Shown piece by piece: positions 55,930 to 64,000 of a DNA stretch of 64,000 nucleotides (position 1 is its first letter; each line of letters opens with the position of its first letter). The notes under the pieces were generated by a model that saw only the letters and a list, made by a program, of their open reading frames with translations, searched no databases and had not been told where the DNA came from. Both the position numbers and the translations under genes were made by a program. Source of the stretch: Pseudomonas fortuita (GTDB lineage: Bacteria > Pseudomonadota > Gammaproteobacteria > Pseudomonadales > Pseudomonadaceae); the NCBI RefSeq assembly GCF_026898135.2, contig NZ_CP114035.2:3699501-3763500 (forward strand). The letters are read 5' to 3'.

Positions 55930-56724
55930 TTACTGGCCGATAAAACGGGGGGCGCGGCGTTCTACCGAGGCTTGCAGCGCCTCGGCGCCATCCTGGCTGC
56001 GGCCACACAGCAGGCCCGCCTGGCGCTCGGCTTCCAGCTGCTCGGCCAGGGTGCGCCGGGCGCCATCGCGGATCAGCTGCTTGGTCTGCGCGTAGGCGAA
56101 GGTCGGGCCATTGGCCAGGCGCCCGGCCAGCTCGGCCGCCACGGCGGGCAGTTGCTCGTCGGCGCAGACTTCGCTGACCAGCCCGGCCGCCAGGGCGCGC
56201 TCGGCGCCCCACAGTTCATCGAGGAACAACAAGCGCTTGGCCTGCTCGCTGCCGATCAACCGTGGCAGGTGCCAGCTGGCGCCGGCATCGGGGCTGTAGC
56301 CCATGCTGGTGTAGCCGGCCTTGAAACGCGCAGAAGCGGCGGCGACACGCAGGTCGCAGCACAGGCTGAGGTCCATGCCACCGCCCACGGCAGTGCCGTT
56401 GATGGCGGCGATGGTGGGTTTGTCGAGGCTGTGCAGGCGCAACATCAGGGCGTGGGCGGTTTCGGTCCAGCCGTAGCTTTCCAGGGTGCCTGCGGCTTCG
56501 GCGGCAGCCCATTCGGCCAGGTCGGCACCGGCGCAGAAGGTGCGGCCGCTGCCAGTGAGCACCACCACGCGCACGGCCGGGTCGGCGTTATGGCTGTCGA
56601 GCAAGGCGTGCAGTTGCTTGAGGGTGGGGATGTCCAGCGCGTTGCGCTGCTCTGGGCGGTTGAGGGTGATCCAGGCAACGCCGGCTTCGACCTTGCTCAA
56701 CAGTGACGACGACGGAATGGTCAT
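55930..56724 (-). CDS. Enoyl-CoA hydratase/isomerase
   Basis: 264-residue crotonase-fold protein. The oxyanion-hole segments are SGRTFCAGADLAEW and NGTAVGGGMDLSLCCDLRVAAASARF, and the second acidic region is GYSPDAGASWHLPRLIG. It should hydrate the enoyl-CoA made by the adjacent dehydrogenase. The first catalytic Glu of typical hydratases is not at the usual place (GGGMDL), so isomerase or other crotonase chemistry is possible. Start ATG 56724. Confidence 0.87.
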   Translation of the reverse strand: MTIPSSSLLSKVEAGVAWITLNRPEQRNALDIPTLKQLHALLDSHNADPAVRVVVLTGSGRTFCAGADLAEWAAAEAAGTLESYGWTETAHALMLRLHSLDKPTIAAINGTAVGGGMDLSLCCDLRVAAASARFKAGYTSMGYSPDAGASWHLPRLIGSEQAKRLLFLDELWGAERALAAGLVSEVCADEQLPAVAAELAGRLANGPTFAYAQTKQLIRDGARRTLAEQLEAERQAGLLCGRSQDGAEALQASVERRAPRFIGQ

Positions 56725-56930
56725 GGGGGGCCTCGGTGTTGTTGTGATGGTTTTGGGAGGGCTTGATGAGGGAGATACTAAACGAGTGTTCAACAAGGCG
56801 GCAATTGGCGGAAAAATGGCCTGCAACATCACTCGAAAGCAACCTAACCTATTGTTTCAATAGTGATTTTTTTAAACTTGTGAGGGTTAAATCCGAGGTG
56901 GTTGTTACAACTTTGTACAACTGTGGGATT

Positions 56931-57060
56931 GCCGGGGGCGCTTTGCGCCCCTTTCGCGACACAAGGCCGCTCCCACAGGGTCTTTCACAGCGTTCAAGTC
57001 TGCGTAGTACCTGTGGGAGCGGCCTTGTGTCGCGATGGGCCGCAAAGCGGCCCCGGCAAT
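56931..57060. repeat. Inverted REP-like pair with GC-rich stems
   Basis: GCCGGGGGCGCTTTGCGCCC then facing AAGGCCGCTCCCACAGG and CCTGTGGGAGCGGCCTT. It separates the permease from the hydratase operon. The remaining upstream part 56725-56930 is A/T-richer and probably holds the promoter of the hydratase-to-aruH operon. Confidence 0.75.
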
Positions 57061-57066
57061 CGTGAA

Positions 57067-58473
57067 TCAAACGCCAGGCGCGCTGGGCTCGAAGGCGCCC
57101 TGCCGGCGGCGGTTGACGATGAAGTACGCCGCGTAGCACAGGGCAATGAAGCCAAAGCCCCAGTACAGCGACGGTCGCTGAGTTTCATCCAGCGCCAGGA
57201 ACACGAACAGCGAGCTGCACAGGGTGATGCACAGCAGCGGCACCAGCGGGTACAGCGACGCCTTGTACTTCAGGTCCTGCAGTTGCCCACCTTCACGCAG
57301 GTAGGCCTTGCGGAAGCGGTACTGCGCGAGGGCGATCACGATCCAGGTCACGGTGCCAGACATGCCGCTCACCGCCATCAGCACCATGAACAGGGTGTCG
57401 GCGGCAATGAAGCTGGTCATCAGCGACACCAGGGCAAAGCACAGGGTGATGCTCAGCGCCCGCAGCGGTACGCCGCGCTTGCTCAGCGGTGCCAGGCTTT
57501 TCGGCGCCATGCCGCTCTTGGACATCGCCCAGAGAATGCGCGTAGAGGCATACAGCCCAGAGTTGCCCACCGACAGGATGGCGGTAAGGATGACGAAGTT
57601 CATCACGTCGGCAGCAAAGGGGATGCCGACCATGTCGAATACCTGCACGAACGGGCTTTCCATCAGGCCGGCCTGCTCGAACGGCACAATGGCCGACAGC
57701 ACGGCAATCGCCAGCACGTAGAAAATCAGCACGCGGAACACCACGTTGCGCACCGCCCGCGGGATGCTTTTTTCCGGGTGCTCGGTCTCGCCGGCCGCCA
57801 CGCCCATGATTTCGCAGCCCTGGAAGGCATAGACCACGGTCATCATCACCGCGAACACCGCCGACAGGCCGTGGGGGAACAGCGACTCGCCCACCAGGTT
57901 GTCCAGCATTGGCGCCGGTGCCCCGCTGCTCAGCGGGATGGCGCCGAATATCACCAGCAGGCCGACGATGATGAAGCCAAGGATGGTCGCCACCTTGATG
58001 CCCGAGAACCAGTACTCGGCCTCGCCAAACGCGCGAGTGGCCAAGGCGTTGAGGCCGAACAGCACCACCACGAACAATGCCGACCAGTACCAGATCGGCA
58101 CCTCGGGGAACCAACGGGTCATCAGCATGCCGGCGGCGGTGAACTCCAGGCCCACAGTGGTGGCCCAGCTCATCCAGTACACCCAGCCAATCATGAAGCC
58201 GGTGGCCGGGCCGATGAACTTGGTGGCGTGGGCCTGAAAAGAACCGGACACCGGCATCTGCACCGACAGTTCGCCCAGGCACACCATCACCAGATACATC
58301 AGCAAGCCCGCCACCAGATACGCCAGGATCGCGCCCACCGGCCCGCCCTGGTTGATGGTCACGCCCGAGCCCATGAACAGGCCGGTGCCGATTACCCCGC
58401 CCAGCGACAGCATGAAAATGTGCCGGCTTTTCAGGGCGCGGGTGAGCTGGATTTTTTCGTGGTTGTCAGTCAT
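57067..58473 (-). CDS. Basic amino-acid-type APC permease
   Basis: 468 residues and 12 predicted helices. The AAT signature is LTRALKSRHIFMLSLGGVIGTGLFMGSGVTINQGGPVGAILAYLVAG; FQGCEIMGVAAGETEHPEKSIPRAV lies in helix 6-7. It resembles lysine/arginine and other amino-acid permeases. The aru cluster of P. aeruginosa carries a permease in the same place, so arginine/lysine uptake is likely. ATG 58473 with GAGG upstream. Confidence 0.85.
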   Translation of the reverse strand: MTDNHEKIQLTRALKSRHIFMLSLGGVIGTGLFMGSGVTINQGGPVGAILAYLVAGLLMYLVMVCLGELSVQMPVSGSFQAHATKFIGPATGFMIGWVYWMSWATTVGLEFTAAGMLMTRWFPEVPIWYWSALFVVVLFGLNALATRAFGEAEYWFSGIKVATILGFIIVGLLVIFGAIPLSSGAPAPMLDNLVGESLFPHGLSAVFAVMMTVVYAFQGCEIMGVAAGETEHPEKSIPRAVRNVVFRVLIFYVLAIAVLSAIVPFEQAGLMESPFVQVFDMVGIPFAADVMNFVILTAILSVGNSGLYASTRILWAMSKSGMAPKSLAPLSKRGVPLRALSITLCFALVSLMTSFIAADTLFMVLMAVSGMSGTVTWIVIALAQYRFRKAYLREGGQLQDLKYKASLYPLVPLLCITLCSSLFVFLALDETQRPSLYWGFGFIALCYAAYFIVNRRRQGAFEPSAPGV

Positions 58474-58669
58474 GGCGCACCTCGCCATTGCGGCAGGTAC
58501 GGGGGGCGGTACAAAGGAGGGGCTGAGCGCTACGGCATGTCATTATTCTTGTCTCCAATAAGCCTCATGGACCGCGTGCAACACGGTTGCCATGGATTAT
58601 TGGAAACGGATGTAAGGTGCCGTTGTACGAACGGATCGAAGATGTAAAAAGTCGTAAGTTTTTTGTACG

Positions 58670-60922
58670 TCAGCTCTGGATCAACCGTTCCAGCGTGTCG
58701 CGGGCCTGGCCGAGCTGGTTTGCCAATGGCTCGGCGAGGGCGTTCAGCGCCTGCCCGTCATGCTGGCGGGCTGCATCCTCCATTCGTCGCAACAGCGCAG
58801 CCAGGCCAGAAAAACCCAGGGAGTCGCAACTGCCGGCGAGGCGATGGGCCAGGTGCAGCACTTCGGTAAAGTCCTGGGCCGTCAGCGCCTCGGCCAACGC
58901 CGTGGCGTGCTGCTCCAGGGACTGGCGCAACACGTTCAACAGGCCCTGCAGCTTCTGTGCGCCCAGCAGCGAGCGGTGAGTGGCCAGCAGCGACCAGTCC
59001 ATGTTCGCGTCATTACCGGCCTCTTCGGTCGGCGTTGCGTCGGCCAGCGCCTGGCGCAGGTTGGCCAGCCGCAGTGGCTTGGCCAATACACCTTGCATGC
59101 CGGCCTCCAGGTAAACTGGCACTTGCCCCGGTTGAACGCCCGCCGTCAGTGCCACGATCCGGCTGTGTTGGTTAGGCCCAGGGGTGGCGCGAAGCTGCCG
59201 GCACAGCTCCACCCCGCTCATGCCGGGCAGGTGAACGTCGAGCAGGATCAGGTCGAAGCGCTGCTGTGTGCACACCTGCAGGGCCTGCCCGGCATCTTCG
59301 GCAAAGCTCACCCGGTGGCCATCACGCACCAGCAAGCCGCCGGCCACGTCCCGGTTCAGCGCGACGTCCTCGACCACCAGGATATCCAGGCTGGCGCTGG
59401 CCCCCTGGGCGGCGTCAAGGGGCGAAACCGGCTGCCCAAGGGCGATGTCGAGTTCGAACCAGAAGCAACTGCCCTGCCCTTGCACACTGTCCAGGCCAAT
59501 ACAGCCTCCCAGCTTTTCCACCAGGTGTTTGCAGATCGCCAGGCCCAGACCCGTGCCGCCGTAGCGCCGGGCCACGGCCTCGCTGGCCTGGACAAAGCGG
59601 TCGAAGATTTTCGCCTGTACGGCCGGCTCGATGCCGATGCCGTTGTCACTGACCGACAGCCGCAGGCGCTGCGCGGTCGCATCACTGGCCAGCACCTGCA
59701 CCTTGAGCCGCACCTGGCCGTGCTCGGTGAATTTGATGGCATTGGCCAACAGGTTGCTGAGCACCTGACGCAGGTACTGTTCGGCGCCGTGCTGGTAGAC
59801 GGCCAATTGCTCATCAACCTCCAGGTGCAGCGTGTCGCCGTTGTCCACGGCCATGGGTTCGAGCAGCGCCAGCACCTCCTGGCACAATTGGCGCAGCGAA
59901 AAGCCGACCCGTTCGGCGCGGCTCTCACCTTCTTCTAGCCGGGCGAAATACAGCACTTCGTTGAGAATCGCCAACAGCCCCTCGCCGGCCTTGTACAGGG
60001 CCTCCACGCGCTGGCGATCGGCTGCTTCCAGCCGGCCACCGCGTAGCAGCTCGGCCATGCCCAGAATGCCGTTGAGCGGGGTGCGCAGCTCGTGGCTCAT
60101 GGTCGCCAGGAAGCGCGACTTGGCCAGGTTGGCGGCCTCAGCGTCATCCTTGGCCCGGGCCAGGCTGGCTGTACGTCGTTCGACCATGGCCTGCAGTTCG
60201 TCGCGCTTGTCTTGCAACGCCAGGCGGTCGCGCTCGCGGCGCTCGATGTCGCTGAGGATGGCGCGGCGCATGTCGTCCAGGGCATGGGCCACGGTGTCAA
60301 TTTCATCCGGCCGCGCCGAGCGGCGGCGCCCCAGCCGCAGCGGCTCCTGCCACTGCCCGGCGCCAATACGCCGGGCGAACTCGGCCATCACTTGCAGGTG
60401 GCGGGTAACCAGGCGATAGAACAGGCCCGACAGCGCTACCGCCAGGCCACACAGGAACACGCCCATCCACAGCAGGCTGGCAAGGCCCGTGGCGTACAGC
60501 CGACGGTGCACCGCACCCAGGTCGATACTGACCTCCAGCTCGCCCAGGTGCCTGGCCGGCCCGGTGGGGGGCTGATAGTCCAGGGGGAAGCGCTCGATGC
60601 GCAGCGGCCCTCTGGGTTCAGCCTCCCCACGTAGCAGTTGAAAATCGTCGCTGACCAGGCGCACCCGGGCCACGTCGGAAAAATCCACCAGGCCGCGCAG
60701 TTGTGTGTCCAGCTGCGCCTCGTCCAGGTCCCACAGGCTGCGTTCCAGGCTGGCCAGGTAGCCGGCGCGGATCAACGCCATGCGGGCCTCGATGTCGCGC
60801 ATTTCGCGGCGGTATTCGAAGTACAGCTGCACGCCACTGGCCAGCACGGTGAAGCACAGGCTGAACAGCAGGATGAACCGCAACAGACGGCGCAGCAGGC
60901 CATCGGTGTGCAGGCGTATCAT
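58670..60922 (-). CDS. aruS: Hybrid sensor kinase AruS
   Basis: 750 residues. Two membrane helices (about 15-35 and 145-170) flank a short periplasmic part. Then come HAMP, a coiled linker, HisKA with His277 ([14 protein letters not shown]), an ATPase domain ([17 protein letters not shown]), a receiver with Asp562 ([13 protein letters not shown]) and an HPt domain with His693 ([16 protein letters not shown]). This is the His-Asp-His relay that would pass phosphate to AruR. Its start overlaps the binding-protein stop as ATGA. In P. aeruginosa AruRS induces the arginine transaminase genes in response to arginine. Confidence 0.88.
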   Translation of the reverse strand: MIRLHTDGLLRRLLRFILLFSLCFTVLASGVQLYFEYRREMRDIEARMALIRAGYLASLERSLWDLDEAQLDTQLRGLVDFSDVARVRLVSDDFQLLRGEAEPRGPLRIERFPLDYQPPTGPARHLGELEVSIDLGAVHRRLYATGLASLLWMGVFLCGLAVALSGLFYRLVTRHLQVMAEFARRIGAGQWQEPLRLGRRRSARPDEIDTVAHALDDMRRAILSDIERRERDRLALQDKRDELQAMVERRTASLARAKDDAEAANLAKSRFLATMSHELRTPLNGILGMAELLRGGRLEAADRQRVEALYKAGEGLLAILNEVLYFARLEEGESRAERVGFSLRQLCQEVLALLEPMAVDNGDTLHLEVDEQLAVYQHGAEQYLRQVLSNLLANAIKFTEHGQVRLKVQVLASDATAQRLRLSVSDNGIGIEPAVQAKIFDRFVQASEAVARRYGGTGLGLAICKHLVEKLGGCIGLDSVQGQGSCFWFELDIALGQPVSPLDAAQGASASLDILVVEDVALNRDVAGGLLVRDGHRVSFAEDAGQALQVCTQQRFDLILLDVHLPGMSGVELCRQLRATPGPNQHSRIVALTAGVQPGQVPVYLEAGMQGVLAKPLRLANLRQALADATPTEEAGNDANMDWSLLATHRSLLGAQKLQGLLNVLRQSLEQHATALAEALTAQDFTEVLHLAHRLAGSCDSLGFSGLAALLRRMEDAARQHDGQALNALAEPLANQLGQARDTLERLIQS

Positions 60923-61704
60923 CGGGCATCTGCCGGCAGGTTGATCATGTCGCGGTAGGTGACTTCGCTCTGCTCCAGCCAGCGCGCGATTTCGCCAGCC
61001 TGGTTCATGCGCCGCAGCTGCGCGTCGATTTCGTCCATGTGCTGGCTGAGGGGTGATTGCCTGGACACGGCAACGCGCAGGTAGTCCACGCTCAGTGCCC
61101 GGGGCAATACGCGGATGTCCTGCGCCCCGGGCAGGTGCTCGATAAACAGCTGGCCAGTGCGCCGCTCCTGGATGACGTAGTCGATGCGCCCGCGCATCAG
61201 CTTGCCAAAGTTCTGCTGGCTGGAAGACACCCGTTCGATGTTCTGGTGCCGGGCGACGAAGCGGTCGAATTCGGCGCCGTAGCTTTCGCCGTACAACAGG
61301 CCGCCACGGTAGCCGGCCAGGTCTTCCAGGCGCTGGAAACTGACCGGCCGCAGGCGGTTGTAGAATACCGCGACTTCTTCGCGTACCACCGGCTCCGTGG
61401 AAAAGCGCATGCGCTGGTCCCGCTGATCGCTGTTGTAGGCCAGTACCACGTCCACACGCCCGGCGGCGGCGTCCATCAGGCAACGCTTCCAGTTGCCCAG
61501 CACCACGGTCTGCACTGGGTAGCCCATGCGGGCGAACAGTTCGCGCACCACGGTTGGCGCCAGGCCACGCACCTGGTGGCCGTCGCTCCAGGACATCGGC
61601 GGGTACACCGGGTAATCGCAGTAGCGCACCGTCTGTGCTGCGCCGGCCGGCACGGCGAGCAACGCCAGCACCATCCCCCAGGCACGGCGGGCGCGGTGGA
61701 TCAT
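60919..61704 (-). CDS. Periplasmic solute-binding protein coupled to AruS
   Basis: 261 residues with a signal peptide (to about residue 23, ending GAAQ) and a bacterial extracellular solute-binding family 3 domain: VRYCDYPVYPPMSWSDGHQVRGLAPTVVRELFARMGYPVQTVVLGNWKRCLMDAAAGRVDVVLAYN and later LLYGESYGAEFDRFVAR. It overlaps both AruR (4 bp) and AruS (4 bp), so all three are translationally coupled. No ABC transporter is near, so it more likely acts as a ligand sensor for AruS than in uptake. Confidence 0.85.
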   Translation of the reverse strand: MIHRARRAWGMVLALLAVPAGAAQTVRYCDYPVYPPMSWSDGHQVRGLAPTVVRELFARMGYPVQTVVLGNWKRCLMDAAAGRVDVVLAYNSDQRDQRMRFSTEPVVREEVAVFYNRLRPVSFQRLEDLAGYRGGLLYGESYGAEFDRFVARHQNIERVSSSQQNFGKLMRGRIDYVIQERRTGQLFIEHLPGAQDIRVLPRALSVDYLRVAVSRQSPLSQHMDEIDAQLRRMNQAGEIARWLEQSEVTYRDMINLPADAR

Positions 61705-62417
61705 GCGGCCACGCTGGCAGTGAACAGGTAGCCGGTACCGTGAATGGTGATGATCAGTTGCGGCTCGGCCGGGTCATCGTGCAGCTTGCGCCGCAGGCGG
61801 CCGACCAGCACATCGATGGAGCGGTCGTTGGGCACCCACTCGCGGTTGCGAATCTGGTCCATCAACTGGTCGCGGCTCAGGGTATGGCCGCTGTTACGCA
61901 GGAACACGCTGAGCAACTGGAACTCACCGTGGGTGAGCAGGGTTTGCCCCCCGCGTGGATCGATCAGGCGACGGCGGTCGGTGTCCAGCGCCCAGTCGGC
62001 AAACTGCTTCAGCGACTGCGCGCAGGCCGGTGCCGGTTGCGCTTCGCGGGCATGGCGCACGCGGCGGATCAGGTTTTTGGCGCGCGATACCAGCTCACGG
62101 GGGTTGAGCGGTTTGATCACGTAGTCATCAGCACCACATTCCAGCCCGACAATGCGGTCGATGTCGTCGTTACGGCCGGTAATGAGGATGATGCCCACCT
62201 CCGAGCGCACGCGCAGTTCGCGGGTCAGGGTGAGGCCGTCCTTGCCAGGCAGGCGGATATCCAGCAACACCAGGTCGACGTCCTGGCTGCCGAGCCAGGC
62301 TTCGGCCTTTTCCGCCGTATCGGCGCAGTGCACGTCATAGCCTTCCTGGGACAGATAGGCCTGCAGCAAGTCACGAATAAGCGGATCGTCATCGACGATC
62401 AATACCCGAGGCGTCAT
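61701..62417 (-). CDS. aruR: OmpR-type response regulator AruR
   Basis: 238 residues. Receiver domain with acidic pocket VLIVDDDPLIRD and phospho-Asp53 in LLDIRLPGKDG, then a winged-helix DNA-binding domain (LTHGEFQLLSVFLRNSGHTLSRDQLMDQIRNREWVPNDRSIDVLVGRLRRKL). ATG 62417 is used; the frame stays open upstream without similarity. It is first of the three-gene aruR-binding protein-aruS unit and probably activates the leftward aru operons. Confidence 0.88.
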   Translation of the reverse strand: MTPRVLIVDDDPLIRDLLQAYLSQEGYDVHCADTAEKAEAWLGSQDVDLVLLDIRLPGKDGLTLTRELRVRSEVGIILITGRNDDIDRIVGLECGADDYVIKPLNPRELVSRAKNLIRRVRHAREAQPAPACAQSLKQFADWALDTDRRRLIDPRGGQTLLTHGEFQLLSVFLRNSGHTLSRDQLMDQIRNREWVPNDRSIDVLVGRLRRKLHDDPAEPQLIITIHGTGYLFTASVAA

Positions 62418-62491
62418 TGCGTGTTGTCTCTTTTTTATTGGTGTTGTTCTACACACTCGCGCCAGCAGCGTACTCGTTACTGAACGGACGA

Positions 62492-63136
62492 TCAACAGCC
62501 CTCGGGCAGGCTGAAGCGCCGCCGGCCGCCGGCCTGCAGGCCATCGACCCAGGCTTCGCAGATAATCACGCCTTGCTCGGGGGTGAAGGTGCCGGGGTTA
62601 AGCCCTGACTCCAGCCACAGGCCATCGAGCAGGGCACTGAGGCTGATGGCCGCGAGATCGGCATCGAAGCCCTGCCAGCCCTCCTGCGTGGCCAGCTCGG
62701 CCAGCAACCGGCTCAGTTCCTTGCGGTACTCGCCATAGGAATGGTCATGCACCTGGTTGATCGCGTCGGCTGTCTTCACCGCGCCCCAGAAGGCCAGCCA
62801 GGCGTCGAGCAGTTGCGGGTCGAGCAACTCTGCACAGAACGAGGCGCGGAAAAACGCCGACAACCGCTCGCGGGCATTGGGCGCAGCCTGCGCCATGGCG
62901 TCACGCAGCAGCCCCATCACCCGGCCGGTGACGGCCAGGTAGGCTTCGGCCACCAGTTCATCCTTGCCGGCGTAGTGGTGGCTGATCAGCCCCACCGAGA
63001 CACCGGCCTCGGCCGAGATCTTGCGGATCGAAGCCCCCTGGAAACCATGGCGCTTGAGGCACACCAAGGTCGCTTCGACCAGGTTGGCCTTGCGTAATTC
63101 CGGCAGCATACGGTGGTAGCGGGCTTCCTGGCTCAT
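62492..63136 (-). CDS. TetR/BetI-type regulator
   Basis: 214 residues with an N-terminal TetR helix-turn-helix (LVEATLVCLKRHGFQGASIRKISAEAGVSVGLISHHYAGKDELVAEAY), the BetI-like variant, and a helical ligand domain. It is divergent from an enoyl-CoA hydratase gene (102-bp gap) and upstream of aruR on the same strand. The divergent hydratase is the most likely target. ATG 63136. Confidence 0.86.
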   Translation of the reverse strand: MSQEARYHRMLPELRKANLVEATLVCLKRHGFQGASIRKISAEAGVSVGLISHHYAGKDELVAEAYLAVTGRVMGLLRDAMAQAAPNARERLSAFFRASFCAELLDPQLLDAWLAFWGAVKTADAINQVHDHSYGEYRKELSRLLAELATQEGWQGFDADLAAISLSALLDGLWLESGLNPGTFTPEQGVIICEAWVDGLQAGGRRRFSLPEGC

Positions 63137-63238
63137 CGGCAGTTCTCGGTTCCAGTGCGGGGCTGAACGACTGTACAACAAGCCGGACTGCGTGATAAAC
63201 CCTTGGCACTCCCGCCCACAACAACAAAAACGGCTGCC

Positions 63239-63985
63239 ATGAACGACCTGATCACACGCGAGCTGGACCAAGGCCTGCTGACCCTGGCCTTCAACCGCCC
63301 CGACAAGCTAAATGCCCTGAACACCGCCATGTACCAGCAACTGGGCGACTTGTTGCTGGCGGCGGGTGAAGACCCTGCTGTGGATGTCATCATCCTCACC
63401 GGAGGGCCGCACTGTTTCACGGCTGGCAACGACCTGCGCGACTTTCTCGACAACCCGCCCACTGACCTGGACAGCCCGGTGTTCCGCCTGATGCGGGTGG
63501 TCATGGGCCTGGACAAGCCGCTGATCGCGGCAGTCAGTGGCGCAGCAATCGGCATCGGCGCCACCTTGCTGTTGCATTGCGACCAGGTGCTGGTCAGCCG
63601 CTCGACCAAGTTGCGCATGCCTTTCGCACCGTTGGGGGTGTGCCCAGAGTTTGGCTCCAGCCTGCTACTGCCCCGCTTGCTTGGCCAGGCCCGCGCCGCC
63701 GGCCTGCTGCTGGGTAACGCGTTGCTGGATGGCGAACAGGCAGTGGCCTGGGGGCTGGCCAATGAGCTGCATGAAGATGGCGAACAGTGCCTGGCCGCAG
63801 CGCGCAAGCTGGCGCGGCAGCTGCAAAGTTACCCGCAGGCGGCATTGCGCATCAGCAAGCGGCTGATCAAGGACAGCCAGCGGGCGGAGCTGGAGGCCAC
63901 GGTGGCGCGTGAAAGCCAGTTGTTCATCGAGTGCTTGCGCAGCGACGAAGCACGCGCCGTGTTACGGCGGCTGATCAAAGACTGA
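63239..63985 (+). CDS. Enoyl-CoA hydratase/isomerase family protein
   Basis: 248-residue crotonase-fold enzyme. Oxyanion-hole parts are GGPHCFTAGNDLRDF and SGAAIGIGATLLLHCDQVLVS; the third segment is APLGVCPEFGSSLLLPRLLG. The Pro-Glu in VCPEFGS is typical of isomerase-type members. Start ATG 63239. It lies at the window edge, divergent from the TetR gene, and any operon partners are outside the window. Confidence 0.85.
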   Translation: MNDLITRELDQGLLTLAFNRPDKLNALNTAMYQQLGDLLLAAGEDPAVDVIILTGGPHCFTAGNDLRDFLDNPPTDLDSPVFRLMRVVMGLDKPLIAAVSGAAIGIGATLLLHCDQVLVSRSTKLRMPFAPLGVCPEFGSSLLLPRLLGQARAAGLLLGNALLDGEQAVAWGLANELHEDGEQCLAAARKLARQLQSYPQAALRISKRLIKDSQRAELEATVARESQLFIECLRSDEARAVLRRLIKD

Positions 63986-64000
63986 AACGATGACGCGTCC

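Noticed and set aside
60923..61483. A 187-residue N-terminal extension of AruS
   Set aside because: This stretch is an out-of-frame reading of the solute-binding protein gene; AruS has its own ATG at 60922 followed by a membrane helix.

Overview
The window is GC-rich chromosomal DNA of a Pseudomonas, most likely the P. putida group. The basis is a catR/catBCA muconate cluster, a creatinase whose His232/Glu262/Glu358 fall at the published P. putida positions, a 409-residue periplasmic broad-specificity racemase with Lys75/Tyr301, an arginine-transaminase (aru) locus, and many copies of the roughly 35-bp GC-rich REP sequence that dots intergenic gaps in this group. No tRNA, rRNA, IS element, phage gene or CRISPR array was found. 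The DNA reads as a series of catabolic cassettes, most with their own regulator next door.

Layout. 1-7 kb: an NCS1 permease converging on a gmaS-mgsA-mgsB-mgsC-like operon (gamma-glutamylmethylamide synthetase plus a three-piece N-methylglutamate/glutamate synthase), with a divergent XRE-cupin regulator and a complex operator-like promoter. 7-13 kb: an HWE-type sensor kinase divergent from a response regulator, a LysR/YeiH pair, and ppnN. 13.06-13.80 kb: no gene, but a 231-bp inverted repeat around a 7-bp tandem array, flanked by a 6-bp tandem array. 13.8-16.6 kb: a diguanylate cyclase and a phosphatidylserine synthase. 16.7-23.0 kb: a GlxA-type AraC regulator, an MHS transporter and creatinase, then katG. 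23-28 kb: an EamA exporter, an aldo/keto reductase, a GGDEF-EAL protein and a GNAT acetyltransferase. 28.3-31.8 kb: catBCA with divergent catR (catechol ortho-cleavage). 31.9-35.0 kb: an amino-acid permease, an acetylpolyamine-amidohydrolase-like deacetylase and a divergent Lrp regulator.

35.2-42.6 kb: dmlR-dmlA/ttuC, a BCCT transporter and a carnitine monooxygenase pair (cntA/cntB), in the same order as E. coli yeaT-U-V-W-X, followed by an XRE-PAS-PAS regulator. The promoters of the transporter and of cntA share the element CTGTTAACC-N11-GTTAACCA, which suggests one regulator controls both. 42.7-46.1 kb: a polyamine-type binding protein, a class III aminotransferase and a LuxR regulator, with no ABC permease genes. 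46.4-63.1 kb: a quinone reductase, then a long leftward arginine/lysine-type cassette: aldehyde dehydrogenase, aruH aminotransferase, periplasmic racemase, aruI 2-ketoacid decarboxylase, ADP-forming acyl-CoA ligase, acyl-CoA dehydrogenase, enoyl-CoA hydratase, permease, and an AruS/AruR phosphorelay with its own periplasmic binding protein. A TetR regulator and a divergent second enoyl-CoA hydratase close the window.

Nothing here is an obvious defence system or mobile element. The least explained items are the twin 25-bp elements upstream of the mgs operon, the cnt operators and their candidate regulator, the beta-oxidation-like module inside the arginine cluster, the binding protein fused by translational coupling to AruS, and the large inverted repeat at 13.1-13.7 kb.
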